DNA from: Pseudoxanthomonas suwonensis 11-1
Lineage (GTDB): Bacteria; Pseudomonadota; Gammaproteobacteria; Xanthomonadales; Xanthomonadaceae
DNA: 64,000 nucleotides
NCBI RefSeq assembly: GCF_000185965.1
Contig: NC_014924.1
Location: forward strand, 1,984,001 to 2,048,000
Reading direction: 5' to 3'
A model generated the notes under the pieces. It saw only the letters and a program-made list of their open reading frames with translations. It did no database searches and was not told where the DNA came from. A program made the translations under genes and the position numbers. This document shows, one piece after another, positions 62,758-64,000 of this stretch. Positions within the stretch are counted from its first letter, which is position 1. Every line of letters begins with the position of its first letter.

Positions 62758-64000
62758 TCAACGCAGGTCCGCGATCACCACCTGCGCCGCATTGTGGCCC
62801 GGTGCGCCGGTGACGCCGCCGCCCGGGTGGGTGCCTGAGCCGCACAGGTACAGGCCCGGGATCGCCCCGCGGTAGTTCGCCTGGCCCAGCATCGGTCGTG
62901 CCGAGAACAGCTGGTTGAGGCTCAGCGCGCCATGGAAGATGTCGCCGCCGACCAGCCCGAACTCGCGCTCCAGGTCCAGCGGCGAGAGCACCTGGCGGCC
63001 CACGACCGAGGCGGCGAAGCCTGGCGCATGGCGGTCCACGGTGGCGACCATCAGGTCGGCCACCTCCTCGCGGTGGTCGTCCCAGCATCGTCCACCCGGC
63101 AGCTCCGGCGCCACGTGCTGGCAGAACAGGCTGGCCACGTGCTGGCCCGGCGGTGCCAGCGAATCGTCCAGGGTCGAGGGCACCAGCATTTCCACGATAG
63201 GCTCGCGCGACCAGCCCTGTTCGCGCGCATCGCGCCAGGCCCGGTCCATGTAGTCCAGGCTCGGCGCCAGGATGATGCCCGCGGTGAGGTGGTCGCCCTG
63301 CCCTGGCAGCGCGCTGAAATCCGGCGCGCGCGACAGCGCCACGTTCATGCGGAAGGTGCCCGAGCCGCAGCGCCAGTTGCGCATGCGCTCGGCGGTGGCC
63401 GGCGGCACCGCGTCGGCCGGCAGCAGCCGCTGGTACAGCAGCTTCGGGTTGACGTTGGCGACCACCGCGCGGGCCTTCAATGTCTCGCCGGCCGAGGTCA
63501 CCACGCCGGTGGCGCGGCCGTCGTTGACCAGTACGCGCTCCACGCCCTGCCCGGTCCGGATCCGGACACCGGCGGCTTCGGCCGCGCGCGCCATCGCCTG
63601 GGTGATCGCGCCCATGCCGCCGATGGCGTGGCCCCAGGCGCCCTTGACCCCGTTGGCCTCGCCGAACACGTGGTGCAGCAGCACGTAGGCCGTGCCCGGC
63701 GCGTAGGGGCTGGCGTAGTTGCCGACGATGCCGTCGAAGCCGAACAGGGCCTTGATCGGATCGCTCTCGAACCAGCGGTCCAGGTACTCGGCGGCGGAGA
63801 TGGTGAACAGGTCCAGCAGGTCCTGGCGCAGGGCCGGATCCAGCGCGTGCAGCTGCCGGCCCAGGCGCGCGGTGCGCAGCAGTCCGGGCAACGCCTGCAG
63901 CCAGCTTCCGTCGGTGACGTTGGGTGGCGGCTGCAGGGCCAGCGCGCGCAGCACGTCGGCCATCGCCTCCAGCCGCGCCTCGTAGGCCGGTAGCGCCTCG
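62758..64000 (-). CDS. FAD-dependent oxidoreductase, PYROXD2/phytoene-desaturase-like (N-terminus missing)
   Basis: The open frame continues through the window edge without a stop, so the start lies outside and at least 413 residues are visible. The N-terminal GxGxxG FAD motif is beyond the edge. The C-terminal FAD motif GLYLCGSGTHPGGGVTGAPGHNAAQ is clear, as are KGAWGHAIGGMGAITQAMA and RAVVANVNPKLLYQRL, typical of the PYROXD2-like amine-oxidase/phytoene-desaturase relatives. The substrate is unknown. The apparent ATG at 63963 is probably internal. Confidence 0.85.
   Translation of the reverse strand, partial: EALPAYEARLEAMADVLRALALQPPPNVTDGSWLQALPGLLRTARLGRQLHALDPALRQDLLDLFTISAAEYLDRWFESDPIKALFGFDGIVGNYASPYAPGTAYVLLHHVFGEANGVKGAWGHAIGGMGAITQAMARAAEAAGVRIRTGQGVERVLVNDGRATGVVTSAGETLKARAVVANVNPKLLYQRLLPADAVPPATAERMRNWRCGSGTFRMNVALSRAPDFSALPGQGDHLTAGIILAPSLDYMDRAWRDAREQGWSREPIVEMLVPSTLDDSLAPPGQHVASLFCQHVAPELPGGRCWDDHREEVADLMVATVDRHAPGFAASVVGRQVLSPLDLEREFGLVGGDIFHGALSLNQLFSARPMLGQANYRGAIPGLYLCGSGTHPGGGVTGAPGHNAAQVVIADLR

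Overview
The window looks like a stretch of chromosome from the family Xanthomonadaceae/Lysobacteraceae (a Lysobacter-, Luteimonas- or Pseudoxanthomonas-like organism). The reasons are a very G+C-rich sequence with almost all third codon positions G or C, protein sequences and gene order typical of the family, a TrpR-family protein heading the his operon, and GTAG-headed REP-like palindromes between genes. The genus is an inference. There is no prophage, insertion sequence, CRISPR array or plasmid gene. Almost every base belongs to a core metabolic or information-processing gene.

Region by region: 1-3.8 kb holds the 3' part of metH, a short-chain dehydrogenase and the EF-P paralogue efpL, which has AT-richer GATTGGTGATT-type repeats on both sides. 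4-6.1 kb is a secreted DUF2388/DUF4105 pair on the minus strand. 6.2-9.1 kb is a divergent pair, a D-2-hydroxyglutarate-dehydrogenase-like flavoenzyme and serA. 9.2-15 kb holds a Nudix hydrolase, an APC permease, an NhaC-family transporter and the methionine-salvage genes mtnB, mtnD and mtnC. 15.3-16.9 kb is an exported calcineurin-like phosphoesterase. 16.9-24.5 kb is a complete histidine operon (a TrpR-like regulator, then hisG-D-C-B-H-A-F-IE) in which every gene overlaps the next. A perfect palindrome lies over its predicted promoter. 24.8-29.1 kb holds a 630-residue aromatic amino acid lyase, hisS and a divergent FNR-type regulator.

29.4-38.8 kb is the transcription/translation cluster tRNA-fMet, rimP, nusA, infB, rbfA, truB, rpsO, pnp (minus strand). 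39.1-54.3 kb is the complete 14-gene nuo operon for respiratory complex I, nuoA to nuoN (minus strand). 54.5-59.3 kb is tRNA-Leu(GAG), secG, tpiA, a 2-oxoglutarate/Fe(II)-type oxygenase, glmM and accD. The tRNA-Leu/secG side and the tRNA-fMet/rimP side are neighbours in Pseudomonas, so nuo sits inside an otherwise conserved block. 59.4-64 kb holds a DUF4442 hot-dog protein divergent from accD, an uncharacterised exported cysteine-containing protein, a DUF502 membrane protein, a YhhQ-type queuosine precursor transporter, and the C-terminal part of a PYROXD2-like FAD oxidoreductase cut by the window end.

The functional themes are methionine synthesis and salvage, serine and histidine synthesis, translation, and aerobic energy metabolism. 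I found no clear new defence or mobile system. The most interesting leads are the his operator/repressor pair, the enlarged lyase beside it, the NhaC transporter next to methionine salvage, the palindrome between accD and DUF4442, the secreted DUF2388/DUF4105 pair, and several dispersed palindromic repeats.
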